64,000 nt of DNA from Lacibacter luteus (GTDB lineage: Bacteria > Bacteroidota > Bacteroidia > Chitinophagales > Chitinophagaceae). A model generated the notes under the pieces. It searched no databases. It was given only the letters and a program-made list of their open reading frames with translations, and was not told where the DNA came from. Where the stretch lies: positions 1 through 64,000 of the forward strand of contig NZ_SDHW01000006.1 in the NCBI RefSeq assembly GCF_004118265.1. The letters are read 5' to 3'. Made by a program: the position numbers and the translations under genes. This document shows positions 8,442-16,977 of this stretch, piece after piece; the first letter of the stretch is position 1, and every line of letters begins with the position of its first letter.

Positions 8442-9221
8442 ATGCATATTCCTTCAATGGCTGAAATGATGGCGAATAACGAAACACCCGATGTGTTGTT
8501 TTGGGTTGGTTGTGCAGGCAGTTTCGATGCACGTGCACAAAAAATTACCAAAGCATTTGCTGCAATTTTAGATAAAGCAGGAATTAAGTTTGCTATTCTG
8601 GGTAAAGAAGAAATGTGTACAGGCGATCCTGCCCGCAGAGCCGGCAACGAATTCCTGTTTCAGATGATGGCATATAACAATATTCAATTGCTGAACGGTT
8701 ATGGCATTAAGAAAATTGTTACAACCTGTCCGCATTGCTTCAATACATTAAAGAACGAATATCCTGCGTTGGGTGGCGAGTATGACGTTATTCATCACAC
8801 AACTTTATTGCAACAGCTGATAGACGAGGGAAAAGTGAAAATGAAAGAAGAAGGATCGTTCAAAGGAAAAAAGATCACTTACCACGATAGCTGTTATTTA
8901 GGACGAACCAATCATATTTACGAAGCGCCACGCAAAGTATTGGAAGCATTGGATGCAGAGTTGGTTGAAATGAAACGTTGCCGCAGTAATGGTTTGTGTT
9001 GCGGAGCCGGTGGTGCACAAATGTTTAAAGAAGAAGAAAAAGGAAGCACACGTGTAAACTGGGAACGCTCTGCAGAAGCTGTTGAAACAGGAGCATCCAT
9101 TGTTGCTGCTGCATGCCCTTTCTGTAATACAATGATGACGGATGGTGTAAAAGTTGCTGAAAAAGAAGATGCTGTTAAAGTAATGGATGTTGCCGAATTG
9201 GTAGCAGCAAGTATGCAATAG
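8442..9221 (+). CDS. (Fe-S)-binding protein with two CCG domains, HdrB/LutA-like
   Basis: 259 residues, soluble. Two CCG domains of the heterodisulfide reductase B type bind a non-cubane or cubane cluster. The first has C24, a CTGDP motif near residue 66 and CPHC at C96/C99; the second has LCCGAGG at C186/C187 and CPFC at C225/C228. It is expected to work with the membrane Fe-S subunit at 547-1866 in electron transfer to or from quinone. In relatives the two genes are usually adjacent (from memory). The donor enzyme is unknown. Confidence 0.85.
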   Translation: MHIPSMAEMMANNETPDVLFWVGCAGSFDARAQKITKAFAAILDKAGIKFAILGKEEMCTGDPARRAGNEFLFQMMAYNNIQLLNGYGIKKIVTTCPHCFNTLKNEYPALGGEYDVIHHTTLLQQLIDEGKVKMKEEGSFKGKKITYHDSCYLGRTNHIYEAPRKVLEALDAELVEMKRCRSNGLCCGAGGAQMFKEEEKGSTRVNWERSAEAVETGASIVAAACPFCNTMMTDGVKVAEKEDAVKVMDVAELVAASMQ

Positions 9222-9238
9222 TTTGCAAAAACAAACTG

Positions 9239-9739
9239 ATGAAAATGCCTTTGAAAAATTTTAACTGGAAGAATTTCTTGCGAAGAACAGTTTTGTTCTT
9301 TCTGTTCATAAATGCAGTACACCTGTTATACGAATTGTTTTCAGGTAACTATGCACTTCGTACAATCCTGCTCACCAATCTTTATGGCAAATTGCTTACG
9401 GCAATTGTTTTTGGTTTTGTTGACGGAAAAACATGGAACAAACCGCAACCCGAAGAAAAGATTGAAAGTGAACCAAAGGCATTTGACAGTATTGCTGCTG
9501 CCGTAAAGTTTTATGTTTGGTTTGCTGTATTTATTGCGCTTATCTGCACTTTGTTTGTTGCGGTGCTGATGGGTCTCACTTATGTAATACTCTTATTAAT
9601 AAGATCGGAACTTAGTGGCAGACTATCGGAGATTATTCAACCTACACTGGTTTTGATCCTTATTATCAGCATCACCTTTACTATATATGATGCGGTTCGT
9701 AACTATTACCGACTTAAGAAAAGAGCACAAGGTCGTTGA
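9239..9739 (+). CDS. Hypothetical membrane protein
   Basis: 166 residues with hydrophobic helices near residues 12-32, 83-118 and 128-150 and a basic C-terminus (RLKKRAQGR). No family recognised. It starts 17 bp after the Fe-S gene and 30 bp before the next gene on the same strand, so the three may be co-transcribed. It could be an accessory membrane protein; nothing in the sequence gives a function. Confidence 0.6.
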   Translation: MKMPLKNFNWKNFLRRTVLFFLFINAVHLLYELFSGNYALRTILLTNLYGKLLTAIVFGFVDGKTWNKPQPEEKIESEPKAFDSIAAAVKFYVWFAVFIALICTLFVAVLMGLTYVILLLIRSELSGRLSEIIQPTLVLILIISITFTIYDAVRNYYRLKKRAQGR

Positions 9740-9769
9740 TGGATGGTTTCCTGCCTTTAACTTTGCAGT

Positions 9770-10282
9770 ATGAACTTAGCATACCGTCATCTTTTACCTG
9801 CCGATTTTGCAGCCGATTCCCGTGTATGGATCTATCAAAGCAGCCGCCTGTTTAGCATGAGCGAGGCTTTGCAGATAGAAGATCTGTTGAACCACTTTAC
9901 CACCAACTGGAAAAGCCATGGAACACCGGTAAAGGGATTTGGTACTTTGTTCTTTGGCCAGTTTATTATTCTGATGGCCGATGAAAATGCAACAGGGGTA
10001 AGTGGCTGCAGCACCGACAGCAGTGTGCGGTTAATAAAAGAAATTGAACAATTATATAAGGTAGCGATGTTCGATAGGCAAAACCTGGCCTTTGTAGTAA
10101 AGGATAAAGTTCAACTGTTACCGTTAGGTCAATTACAATACGCTGCCGATAATAACTTCGTCCAGGCAAACACTCTGTATTTTAATAATCTTGTTCAAAC
10201 AAAACAGGAATTGGAAGATAGCTGGCTGATACCTGTTACCGAAAGCTGGCTCGCCAAACGCATTAAGCCCCAAAATGCCTGA
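9770..10282 (+). CDS. Conserved Bacteroidota hypothetical protein
   Basis: 170 residues, soluble, no signal peptide. Begins MNLAYRHLLPADFAADSRVWIYQSSR with conserved-looking W and R residues, then FGTLFFGQFIILMADE and SGCSTDSSVRLIKEIE. Relatives in this phylum are often labelled ABC transporter ATPase, but there is no Walker A, Walker B or ABC signature here, so that label is not supported. Function unknown. Possibly co-transcribed with the upstream membrane protein. Confidence 0.7.
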   Translation: MNLAYRHLLPADFAADSRVWIYQSSRLFSMSEALQIEDLLNHFTTNWKSHGTPVKGFGTLFFGQFIILMADENATGVSGCSTDSSVRLIKEIEQLYKVAMFDRQNLAFVVKDKVQLLPLGQLQYAADNNFVQANTLYFNNLVQTKQELEDSWLIPVTESWLAKRIKPQNA

Positions 10283-10581
10283 TGAAAAAACCGTTTATCC
10301 CGATTACCACTTTGAGGTAGTTCGTTTCATCCCTGTTTTAAGGCCTTTCATCCGCACATAAATGCAGTTGGCAGCTCTCTGTTTTGCCTTAACATTTCGT
10401 TGTGGCCATCCATCCTCTTTACACTCCGTTACACCGAAAAAACATAAGAATTTTGCATGGTCGATGTAACAAAAAGGCTCAATCCCCGTCACATCTATAC
10501 AAGTTCTTTGATTGGCTAACTTTACGGAAAACACCGAACTCTCAAAAAATATATAATTTTCAAAAATTTTTGAAAATTTTG

Positions 10582-10612
10582 TTGGAAGATCGCAAGTACT
10601 GATTTAACTTTG
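10582..10612 (+). promoter_or_regulatory. Distal promoter upstream of the 10924 gene
   Basis: TTG (10582-10584), 20-bp spacer and TAACTTTG (10605-10612). An overlapping TTTG at 10578-10581 gives a 23-bp spacer. It would start RNA synthesis near 10618, roughly 300 nt before the next annotated start codon. Confidence 0.5.
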
Positions 10613-10823
10613 CAGCGTCAAGTTAAGGTACCCAAAGCTCCGGTTAATATAGAAACACCGCCTTTGACAGTTTACTTCGAAAAACATCCCTGTTAAACTG
10701 CTTTTTTATACAGGTACCAACGAACAACGATCGCAAACAAAACCAAACAAATTGCCTTGATGGCCGGTCAACATGAAAAAAAGACCATTCATCAGCTTAA
10801 TAAGCCAAACAAGGTATTATGTA

Positions 10824-10855
10824 TTGCAAAGTACCAGTTTTAAATAGTATCTTTG
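10824..10855 (+). promoter_or_regulatory. Proximal promoter of the 10924 gene
   Basis: TTG (10824-10826), 21-bp spacer and TATCTTTG (10848-10855), matching the phylum consensus. It gives a leader of about 60 nt ahead of the ATG at 10924. Confidence 0.6.
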
Positions 10856-10923
10856 TTATACAATTGGAAGAAAAGAAAACCCGAAAGGGATAAAAAAATA
10901 AAAACCTTAAACATCAAAAACAG

Positions 10924-11730
10924 ATGACAACAAAATTAACAGTGAACTCCACAAACGGAACACTTAAACAGAACAACAGCTTAGTAACCAGGATGATGCG
11001 CATGACTGCATCGTTAGTACTGACTGTAGTAGCAATCGCTACAATGTCTTTTACACAAGACGACACAACTAAATATGCTGAAGAAGGCATTCAAAATGCT
11101 GACAGCTGCTGCACCGTAACCTTTGTTTACGGCAACCAGCAAATTCTGGTTAAAAATGCCAATGCATTTGGAGCCGAAGTTCGCATCAACAATATGGATT
11201 TGAATACTTGGGTAAACAGCCTGAAAGCCTACTCATTTAAGAAGTTCAACTTTAATATGATCGGTTCATCAGATACCAAAATTGATGTTGCCTTCAATGT
11301 TGCAGAAGCTTTAAACAGAACAATGGCTGTTAACTATGGTAAAAACATGCAAACCGAAGTTGAAACCGCTGACAATGCGTTGAACAATGAGTTCGACAAA
11401 ACTGTAGCTGCTCCTCTTTTCGGTAAAATGCTTCAGTCTGAAATTGCTGCGGCCGACATAGCGACTGATAAACTTGCAGAAGATGATGCAGAGAATAAAG
11501 CAAAAGCATCTGCCTTTACAAAAGCGGTTACAGGTAACAGCATCCAGGCGGATGAATTGGTTGACCTGATGCTTTATGCTTCAGCAATTGAAAAAACAAC
11601 AACAATCAGCACAACAGAAGCTGATAAAAATATTGACGTAGCAATGTATAAAAACACATTCAAAACAGTTCGTCCGGCTGATGCAGCAACTGCAGACAGC
11701 TACATCGACGCACTGCTTAAGTCAAAATGA
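10924..11730 (+). CDS. Hypothetical secreted or anchored protein
   Basis: 268 residues. After a polar N-terminus, a single hydrophobic segment (about residues 24-43, MRMTASLVLTVVAIATMSF) should act as a signal peptide or anchor. The rest is Ala/Thr/Asp-rich and helical-looking, with one vicinal cysteine pair (DSCCTVTF near residues 59-66). No family recognised. It has its own promoter and terminator, so it is a single-gene unit and, judging by the strong promoter, may be well expressed. Confidence 0.65.
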   Translation: MTTKLTVNSTNGTLKQNNSLVTRMMRMTASLVLTVVAIATMSFTQDDTTKYAEEGIQNADSCCTVTFVYGNQQILVKNANAFGAEVRINNMDLNTWVNSLKAYSFKKFNFNMIGSSDTKIDVAFNVAEALNRTMAVNYGKNMQTEVETADNALNNEFDKTVAAPLFGKMLQSEIAAADIATDKLAEDDAENKAKASAFTKAVTGNSIQADELVDLMLYASAIEKTTTISTTEADKNIDVAMYKNTFKTVRPADAATADSYIDALLKSK

Positions 11731-11769
11731 TAATTTCATGTTTTCTACATGCAGTTGGTTTAGGTTTCG

Positions 11770-11800
11770 GGGTTGATTTCCATCAACCCTTCTTTTTTTC
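11770..11800 (+). terminator. Rho-independent terminator of the 10924 gene
   Basis: Stem GGGTTGAT/ATCAACCC (8 bp) with loop TTCC, followed by TTCTTTTTTTC. Confidence 0.85.
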
Positions 11801-11879
11801 TTAAACTTTTTCTAATTACAGCAACGGCAACCCAACTTTACGAATAGCCTCGTAAATTAGCCTTCTCAAAATTTAAACA

Positions 11880-12710
11880 ATGAAATTGATTATTCCTGCG
11901 ATTGCGATGCTTTTCATGACCACGCTTACGCATGCTCAGCAAGTAGTAAATGAAGCAGTTATTCAAATGAAAACAGAAACAACGAACCCTAACTCCGATG
12001 CAAACGGCCCAGCTGTTGCTAATGATGGAGAGGGTCGGGTTACCGTTCGAATGGGCGATGGCGAAATAAAATCGAAAATGTATTTCAAAAATGGTATGAC
12101 CAAGATTGAAAGCGATATGGGTATGGGTACCAACCAGGTAATTATTGACAGTAAAGAAAAGAAAACCACTACGCTGTTTGAAGCAATGGGTCGTAAAATG
12201 GGTTTTTACACTACCGATGCAGATATGCAACGTATGATGGCAGGCGGTAACAATAATGGTACAGATTCAACCCGCCAGCAACGCATGCCGCAGCCGTTTA
12301 CTCCCGAAGTGTTTATTGAATATTTAAGCGATACCAAGAAAATTGCCGGTATGGATTGCAAAAAAGCACTCATCCGCTATAAAGATCGCCGTGGACAGGA
12401 AGTACAACAGGAAGTTTGGTATAGCCCGGATTTTGTTATGGGCGAAGGTTTCCGCATTCGTGATGTAATGCGTATGACCAACATTCCCGGTTTGGAAAAA
12501 CTGAAAGGCTTTCCGATGGAGTTTGATCTTGTAAGACAAAACGGTGCAAAAGTTCACTTCCAGGTTACAAAGGTTGACCTTACAGCTAAAGTTGACGATA
12601 AAACATTTGTTGTTCCGAAAGATTACGATGTAAAACCCATGAGCGAAATGAACCAAGGTGGTGGCCGTAACGGTAACTTCCAGTTCCGTATGGGTGGTGG
12701 AGGCCAATAA
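11880..12710 (+). CDS. Secreted DUF4412/GLPGLI-like protein
   Basis: 276 residues; signal peptide MKLIIPAIAMLFMTTLTHA. The body reads as a DUF4412-type beta-rich domain: YFKNGMTKIESDMGMGTNQVIIDSKEKKTTTL, then KKIAGMDCKKALIRY and EVWYSPDF. Its C-terminus is Gly/Asn/Arg-rich (NQGGGRNGNFQFRMGGGGQ). Function in the periplasm or outer membrane is unknown; the assignment rests on pattern recall of this family. It stands alone, with terminators on both sides. Confidence 0.65.
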   Translation: MKLIIPAIAMLFMTTLTHAQQVVNEAVIQMKTETTNPNSDANGPAVANDGEGRVTVRMGDGEIKSKMYFKNGMTKIESDMGMGTNQVIIDSKEKKTTTLFEAMGRKMGFYTTDADMQRMMAGGNNNGTDSTRQQRMPQPFTPEVFIEYLSDTKKIAGMDCKKALIRYKDRRGQEVQQEVWYSPDFVMGEGFRIRDVMRMTNIPGLEKLKGFPMEFDLVRQNGAKVHFQVTKVDLTAKVDDKTFVVPKDYDVKPMSEMNQGGGRNGNFQFRMGGGGQ

Positions 12711-12730
12711 AACTTCAACAATCTTTTTAA

Positions 12731-12760
12731 AACCTCCTGCAGAACAGGAGGTTTTTTATT
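12731..12760 (+). terminator. Terminator of the DUF4412-like gene
   Basis: 9-bp stem AACCTCCTG/CAGGAGGTT, loop CAGAA, then TTTTTATTTT. Confidence 0.85.
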
Positions 12761-12823
12761 TTCTGCAGAAGCAGCTCCTGCCCTACCTGCAATTCATTTA
12801 TTTTTGCGGCTCAAATAAACAGC

Positions 12824-14602
12824 ATGGCAATTCAGCAACAGATACAAGAGGCAGCTATTAAAAGTCTGGAACAACTTTACGGTAAACAGTTTACAGCAAA
12901 AGATTTTCAGATAAACAAAACCAAGCCCGAGTTTGAAGGCGACTATACCATTGTATTGTTCTCCCTGCTGAAACCATTGGGCAAAAGCCCCGATGCATTG
13001 GGTAATGAATTAGGTAAACACTTGGTTGAGAACAATGCAACATTGTTTACAGCCTACAACATTATCAAAGGATTTTTAAATCTTACTGTTGCTGATGCCT
13101 ATTGGTTGCAATTGCTTTCAGCCAATTACAACAATGTATCTTTTGGGAAAGCTGCTGCAAAAAATCAGAAGGTGATGGTGGAGTATTCTTCACCCAACAC
13201 CAACAAGCCTTTACACCTTGGTCATTTACGTAATAATTTCCTGGGCTGGAGTGCCGCAGAAATTATTAAAGCCAACGGATACGATACAGTAAAGACTTGT
13301 ATTGTGAATGATCGTGGTATTCATATTTGTAAAAGTATGATTGCATGGCAGCTGTTTGCTAATGGAGCAACACCACAATCAACAACTACAAAAGGCGATC
13401 ATTTTGTAGGCGACTATTATGTGAAGTTTAATGATGAATATAAAAAACAGATTGAAGAATTGATTGCTGCCGGCATCAAAAAAGACGATGCTGAAAAAGA
13501 AGCACCGATTATGAAGGCAACACAGCAAATGCTTTTAGATTGGGAAGCAGGTAAACCAGAAGTGATGGAACTGTGGAAGGAAATGAACAGTTGGGTGTAT
13601 GCCGGTTTTGATGCAACCTATAAACGCATCGGCAGCAACTTTGACAAGACATATTACGAGAGCAATACTTATTTACTTGGAAAGAAAACGGTACAGGAAG
13701 GTTTAGCCAAAAATGTATTTGTGCAGAAAGAAGATGGCAGTGTGTGGATCGATCTGACTGCTGATGGACTGGATGAAAAAATTGTACAACGTAAAGATGG
13801 CACTTCTGTTTACATAACACAGGATATTGGTTTGGCGCAACAGAAGTATGATGAATATAAAATTGACCAAAGCATTTATGTAATTGGTGATGAGCAGAAC
13901 TACCACATGAAAGTGTTGCAGCTTATTTGTAAAAAACTCGGATTGCCCTACGCCGATAGTATCTATCACCTGAGTTATGGTATGGTTGAATTACCAACCG
14001 GTAAAATGAAAAGCCGTGAAGGTACTGTTGTTGATGCTGATGATCTGTTGGATGAAATGGAGCGTGTAGCACAGCAAAAAACAGAAGAGCTGGGCAAGGT
14101 AAAAGATTTTACAGCAGAAGAATTGAAAGAGCTTTACCGCACACTCAGCTTAGGCGCATTAAAGTTTTATTTGCTGCGTGTTGACCCGAAGAAGAAAATG
14201 ATCTTCAATCCCGAAGAGTCAATAGATTTTCATGGTTATACGGGACCATTTATTCAATACACACATGCAAGGATCAAATCCATACTGCGTAAACAAAAGG
14301 CAAACGACAGCAACAGCATTCAACAAACAGTGTTGCTTCCTTTAGAAAAAGAATTATTGATCGAACTGGAAAACTATCCAACAGTAATTGTACAGGCTGG
14401 TAACGAACACGATCCTTCGCACCTGGCAAATTACATTTATACCATTGCAAAAACTTTTAACTCATTCTACACCGAACATTCGGTAATGAATGCCGAAACT
14501 GAAGAGAAGAAACAATTGCGTTTGTTTATTTGTGAGCTCACTGCAAATGTTATTGCAAGTGGTATGCAATTGCTCGGCATCAATGTTCCGGAAAGAATGT
14601 AA
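12824..14602 (+). CDS. argS: Arginyl-tRNA synthetase
   Basis: 592 residues, normal for the family. Class I synthetase charging tRNA-Arg. The HIGH-type motif is HLGH at 131-134 within PNTNKPLHLGHLRNN; the KMSKS-type motif is KMKSR at 394-398. The N-terminal Add-1 domain (about 1-110) and a C-terminal DALR anticodon-binding domain (YTHARIKSILRK onwards, about 483-592) are present. Monocistronic: a terminator precedes it, and a long bidirectional terminator follows. Confidence 0.97.
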   Translation: MAIQQQIQEAAIKSLEQLYGKQFTAKDFQINKTKPEFEGDYTIVLFSLLKPLGKSPDALGNELGKHLVENNATLFTAYNIIKGFLNLTVADAYWLQLLSANYNNVSFGKAAAKNQKVMVEYSSPNTNKPLHLGHLRNNFLGWSAAEIIKANGYDTVKTCIVNDRGIHICKSMIAWQLFANGATPQSTTTKGDHFVGDYYVKFNDEYKKQIEELIAAGIKKDDAEKEAPIMKATQQMLLDWEAGKPEVMELWKEMNSWVYAGFDATYKRIGSNFDKTYYESNTYLLGKKTVQEGLAKNVFVQKEDGSVWIDLTADGLDEKIVQRKDGTSVYITQDIGLAQQKYDEYKIDQSIYVIGDEQNYHMKVLQLICKKLGLPYADSIYHLSYGMVELPTGKMKSREGTVVDADDLLDEMERVAQQKTEELGKVKDFTAEELKELYRTLSLGALKFYLLRVDPKKKMIFNPEESIDFHGYTGPFIQYTHARIKSILRKQKANDSNSIQQTVLLPLEKELLIELENYPTVIVQAGNEHDPSHLANYIYTIAKTFNSFYTEHSVMNAETEEKKQLRLFICELTANVIASGMQLLGINVPERM

Positions 14603-14622
14603 CTCGTAAATTAACTTTATAA

Positions 14623-14657
14623 AAAAGAAGCGGCAGAGATTTTCTGCCGCTTCTTTT
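14623..14657. terminator. Bidirectional terminator between argS and the TonB receptor gene
   Basis: 15-bp perfect stem (left arm 14623-14637, right arm 14643-14657) with loop GATTT, flanked by A-run and T-run so that it works for both convergent genes. Confidence 0.9.
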
Positions 14658-14665
14658 ATTTAAGA

Positions 14666-16915
14666 TCAATCAACATTAAACCGGAAACCCAGCATCACTC
14701 TCCTTCCCACCACCGGTGCATAATTGTATGATGGATCGAATGTATACCCGTTCGGATTATTTACCGGATCATTCACACGTTTATCAAACGGATCTTCCGG
14801 ACGAAGAATCGGATTCTGCGGCATAAAATTCAACAGGTTCTTTACGCCTAAATAAAGTTCAACCTGTTTGCCGATGCGCTGTGTCAACTGCAGGTTTGCC
14901 AATGTAAACCATGGTGAATACTCGGGACGAAAATCATTCGGTACAATTGGCAAACGTTGTTCGCCATATATTTTGCCTGTTAAATCGATGGTTAATTTCC
15001 ATTTGGGTAAACTATAGGTAACAGCATAGTTACCCGAAAACTTTGGTGCAAACAGTTGCTGTTGTTTTTCAGCAATCCCTTGCGCATTTGCTTCTTTTGT
15101 AAACACATCCATTAATGTAATACCGGCCAACACTTTAAAACGCTTCTTAAACGAAATGTCGGTGTTCAATGTAAAACCTTTCGACACTGCATAGCCATCA
15201 ATATTTTTATAAATGATCTTTTGCGGATCAGTATCGTAATCGGGAATGATCTTGTTTGTGAAATAAGTATAGAACAAGGTTGCATCAATTGTTACATAGC
15301 CAAACGACGGCGTAAATGTTCCCGTATAGTTGAGGTTACCATTCCAGCTGCGTTCCGGATTAAGCGATTCTGCAATCACCACTTCTCTTGCACCACTTAA
15401 TGCTGCGTGATCTTCGGTGAACAAATTCACAATACGAAATCCGTTACCTGCACTGAAACGAAGCACCTGGTTATCGTTACTGCTGTATTTTAATGCCAGT
15501 CGTGGCGACACAACGCTGCCTTGTATATTGGTTAATTCGTAACGCAATCCTGTAAGCAATGTCCAGTTGGAATGAAACTTCCATTCGTCCTGCACAAACA
15601 AACCCTGCATCTGTTGTATAGATGGATTGTTCGTCACAGCATCTGGTTTCATTGTAGCAATCGTATTATCATCGTACCAGGTGAAGCGATAAGGCAACCC
15701 GGCTGAGAGATAATGTTTAGCGATCTCTTTATTCCAGCGAAGCTGAGCAAAACCTGCATGCTGTTTTGCAAAATACGGAGTGGTGCCATAGTATGAATTT
15801 TGATCGTGCAGGTTGTACGAATACTCAAGCAGCAATTGCTCTTTACCGGCTTTGATACCGTAATTGCCAATTACCTCAAGCCGTTTGGTATAGATGCTTT
15901 CGCCATACACACTATCGCTGCCACGCCATGTTTTGTTCCATTGCATTTCGCCACCCCAACGGTCTTCTGTTAATAAACGTACTCCAACCTGGAAAGGCAA
16001 TTTATTCTTCCTCTCGAAACTCCACTTATTGAATAAAGAAATGCGTTTCTGCAATGTTACATCGGTGAAGTTATCGTTGTTAATATCGTAACGCTTATCA
16101 AAGTGAAACACATTTAACCCAAGTAATGAATGTGCTTTTCCTAACTTAAATTTTGCACTCACATCCGCATTCAGTTCTTCATACGATGTCATGTTTACAT
16201 CTACATTCAACAATGCAGCAGAGCCGGGATCTTTGGTGATGATGTTGATCAATCCTGCAACAGCTTCACTGCCGTACAATGTAGAAGACGGACCTTTTAC
16301 AATCTCAACACGTTTGATCAAACTTGCAGGAATACCTGAGAATCCATAAACCGTTGCAAGATTACTTACTACCGGCATCCCATCAATCAACACCATTGTA
16401 TATGGCCCTTCCATGCCATTAATATGAATATCGCCTGTATTACAAACATTGCAATTCAATTGTGGCTGCACCCCATTTACAATTGACAAGGCTTCAAATA
16501 CCGAAGCTGTTACATTCTTCTTGAAAAATTTCGGAGAGTAGGTTTCAACTGCAATCGGGCTGTTCGATTTTTTTATTTCTTTCAATGTTCCGCTGATCAC
16601 CACTTCGCTTAAAGCTTTTGTTACCGGCTTTAACTGGATCAGCACAAACTTTTGCATACCCGTTACAGCAATTGTATCAGCAGCATAACCAACGGCAGAA
16701 ACCAATAACGAATCACCTTCATTTGCAGTTAACTTAAATCCTCCTGCATGATCGGTTATTACCGATAATCCACTCCTGATATTTTTTACAGTTACATGTT
16801 TCAATTGCTCTTCTGTCCGCAGATCGGTTACTTCTCCCGATAAGGTAAAAGTTTGCGCCATAGTTGCTACCGACCACAACATCAACACGATAAAAAAGAT
16901 ACTTCTTTGTTTCAT
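14666..16915 (-). CDS. TonB-dependent receptor, metal-cluster type
   Basis: 749 residues. Signal peptide (1-20), a carboxypeptidase-regulatory-like beta-sandwich (about 23-108), a plug domain (about 115-230; CNVCNTGDIHINGMEGP with C155 and C158, then VLIDGMPVV) and a 22-strand barrel to the C-terminal aromatic region. It imports a chelated ligand across the outer membrane using TonB energy. The CxxC in the plug and neighbours encoding HMA, HYC_CC_PP and MFS proteins suggest a metal substrate, copper-type most likely; the ligand is not proven. Its promoter is overlapped by a palindromic operator (16918-16946). Confidence 0.88.
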   Translation of the reverse strand: MKQRSIFFIVLMLWSVATMAQTFTLSGEVTDLRTEEQLKHVTVKNIRSGLSVITDHAGGFKLTANEGDSLLVSAVGYAADTIAVTGMQKFVLIQLKPVTKALSEVVISGTLKEIKKSNSPIAVETYSPKFFKKNVTASVFEALSIVNGVQPQLNCNVCNTGDIHINGMEGPYTMVLIDGMPVVSNLATVYGFSGIPASLIKRVEIVKGPSSTLYGSEAVAGLINIITKDPGSAALLNVDVNMTSYEELNADVSAKFKLGKAHSLLGLNVFHFDKRYDINNDNFTDVTLQKRISLFNKWSFERKNKLPFQVGVRLLTEDRWGGEMQWNKTWRGSDSVYGESIYTKRLEVIGNYGIKAGKEQLLLEYSYNLHDQNSYYGTTPYFAKQHAGFAQLRWNKEIAKHYLSAGLPYRFTWYDDNTIATMKPDAVTNNPSIQQMQGLFVQDEWKFHSNWTLLTGLRYELTNIQGSVVSPRLALKYSSNDNQVLRFSAGNGFRIVNLFTEDHAALSGAREVVIAESLNPERSWNGNLNYTGTFTPSFGYVTIDATLFYTYFTNKIIPDYDTDPQKIIYKNIDGYAVSKGFTLNTDISFKKRFKVLAGITLMDVFTKEANAQGIAEKQQQLFAPKFSGNYAVTYSLPKWKLTIDLTGKIYGEQRLPIVPNDFRPEYSPWFTLANLQLTQRIGKQVELYLGVKNLLNFMPQNPILRPEDPFDKRVNDPVNNPNGYTFDPSYNYAPVVGRRVMLGFRFNVD

Positions 16916-16917
16916 TT

Positions 16918-16975
16918 TTTAGACTTGTCTAAATTTATGTTTAGACAAATATAGAAAATAGTTGAAAGGAGTCAA
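16918..16975 (-). promoter_or_regulatory. Promoter of the TonB receptor gene with overlapping palindromic operator
   Basis: On the minus strand TTG (plus 16973-16975), 19-bp spacer and TATATTTG (plus 16946-16953) form a good promoter. Directly downstream is the perfect 16-bp palindrome TTTAGACTTGTCTAAA (16918-16933), with a third half-site TTTAGAC at 16940-16946 that reaches into the -7 element. A repressor bound there would block transcription. The size and A/T-flanked form resemble sites of DtxR/MntR-type metal repressors, but no such regulator is in the window. Confidence 0.65.
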
Positions 16976-16977
16976 AT

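Larger units (their letters stand above)
10283..10923 (+). other. 641-bp intergenic region with two promoters and a possible small ORF or leader RNA
   Basis: No ordinary gene is seen. Two good Bacteroidota-type promoters point right: TTG 10582-10584 with TAACTTTG 10605-10612, and TTG 10824-10826 with TATCTTTG 10848-10855. A transcript from the first would carry an untranslated leader of about 300 nt before the gene at 10924, or might be a separate small RNA. Within it, ATG 10760 opens a 27-codon frame ending at TAA 10841-10843 (starts MAGQHEKKTI); there is no independent support that it is translated. Confidence 0.45.

Noticed and set aside
9770-10282. ABC transporter ATPase label used for relatives
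   Set aside because: No Walker A, Walker B or signature motif in 170 residues.
10304-10534. 76-codon minus-strand frame in the 10283-10923 spacer
   Set aside because: Composition is not protein-like, no signal or family motif is seen, and it overlaps promoter sequence on the other strand.
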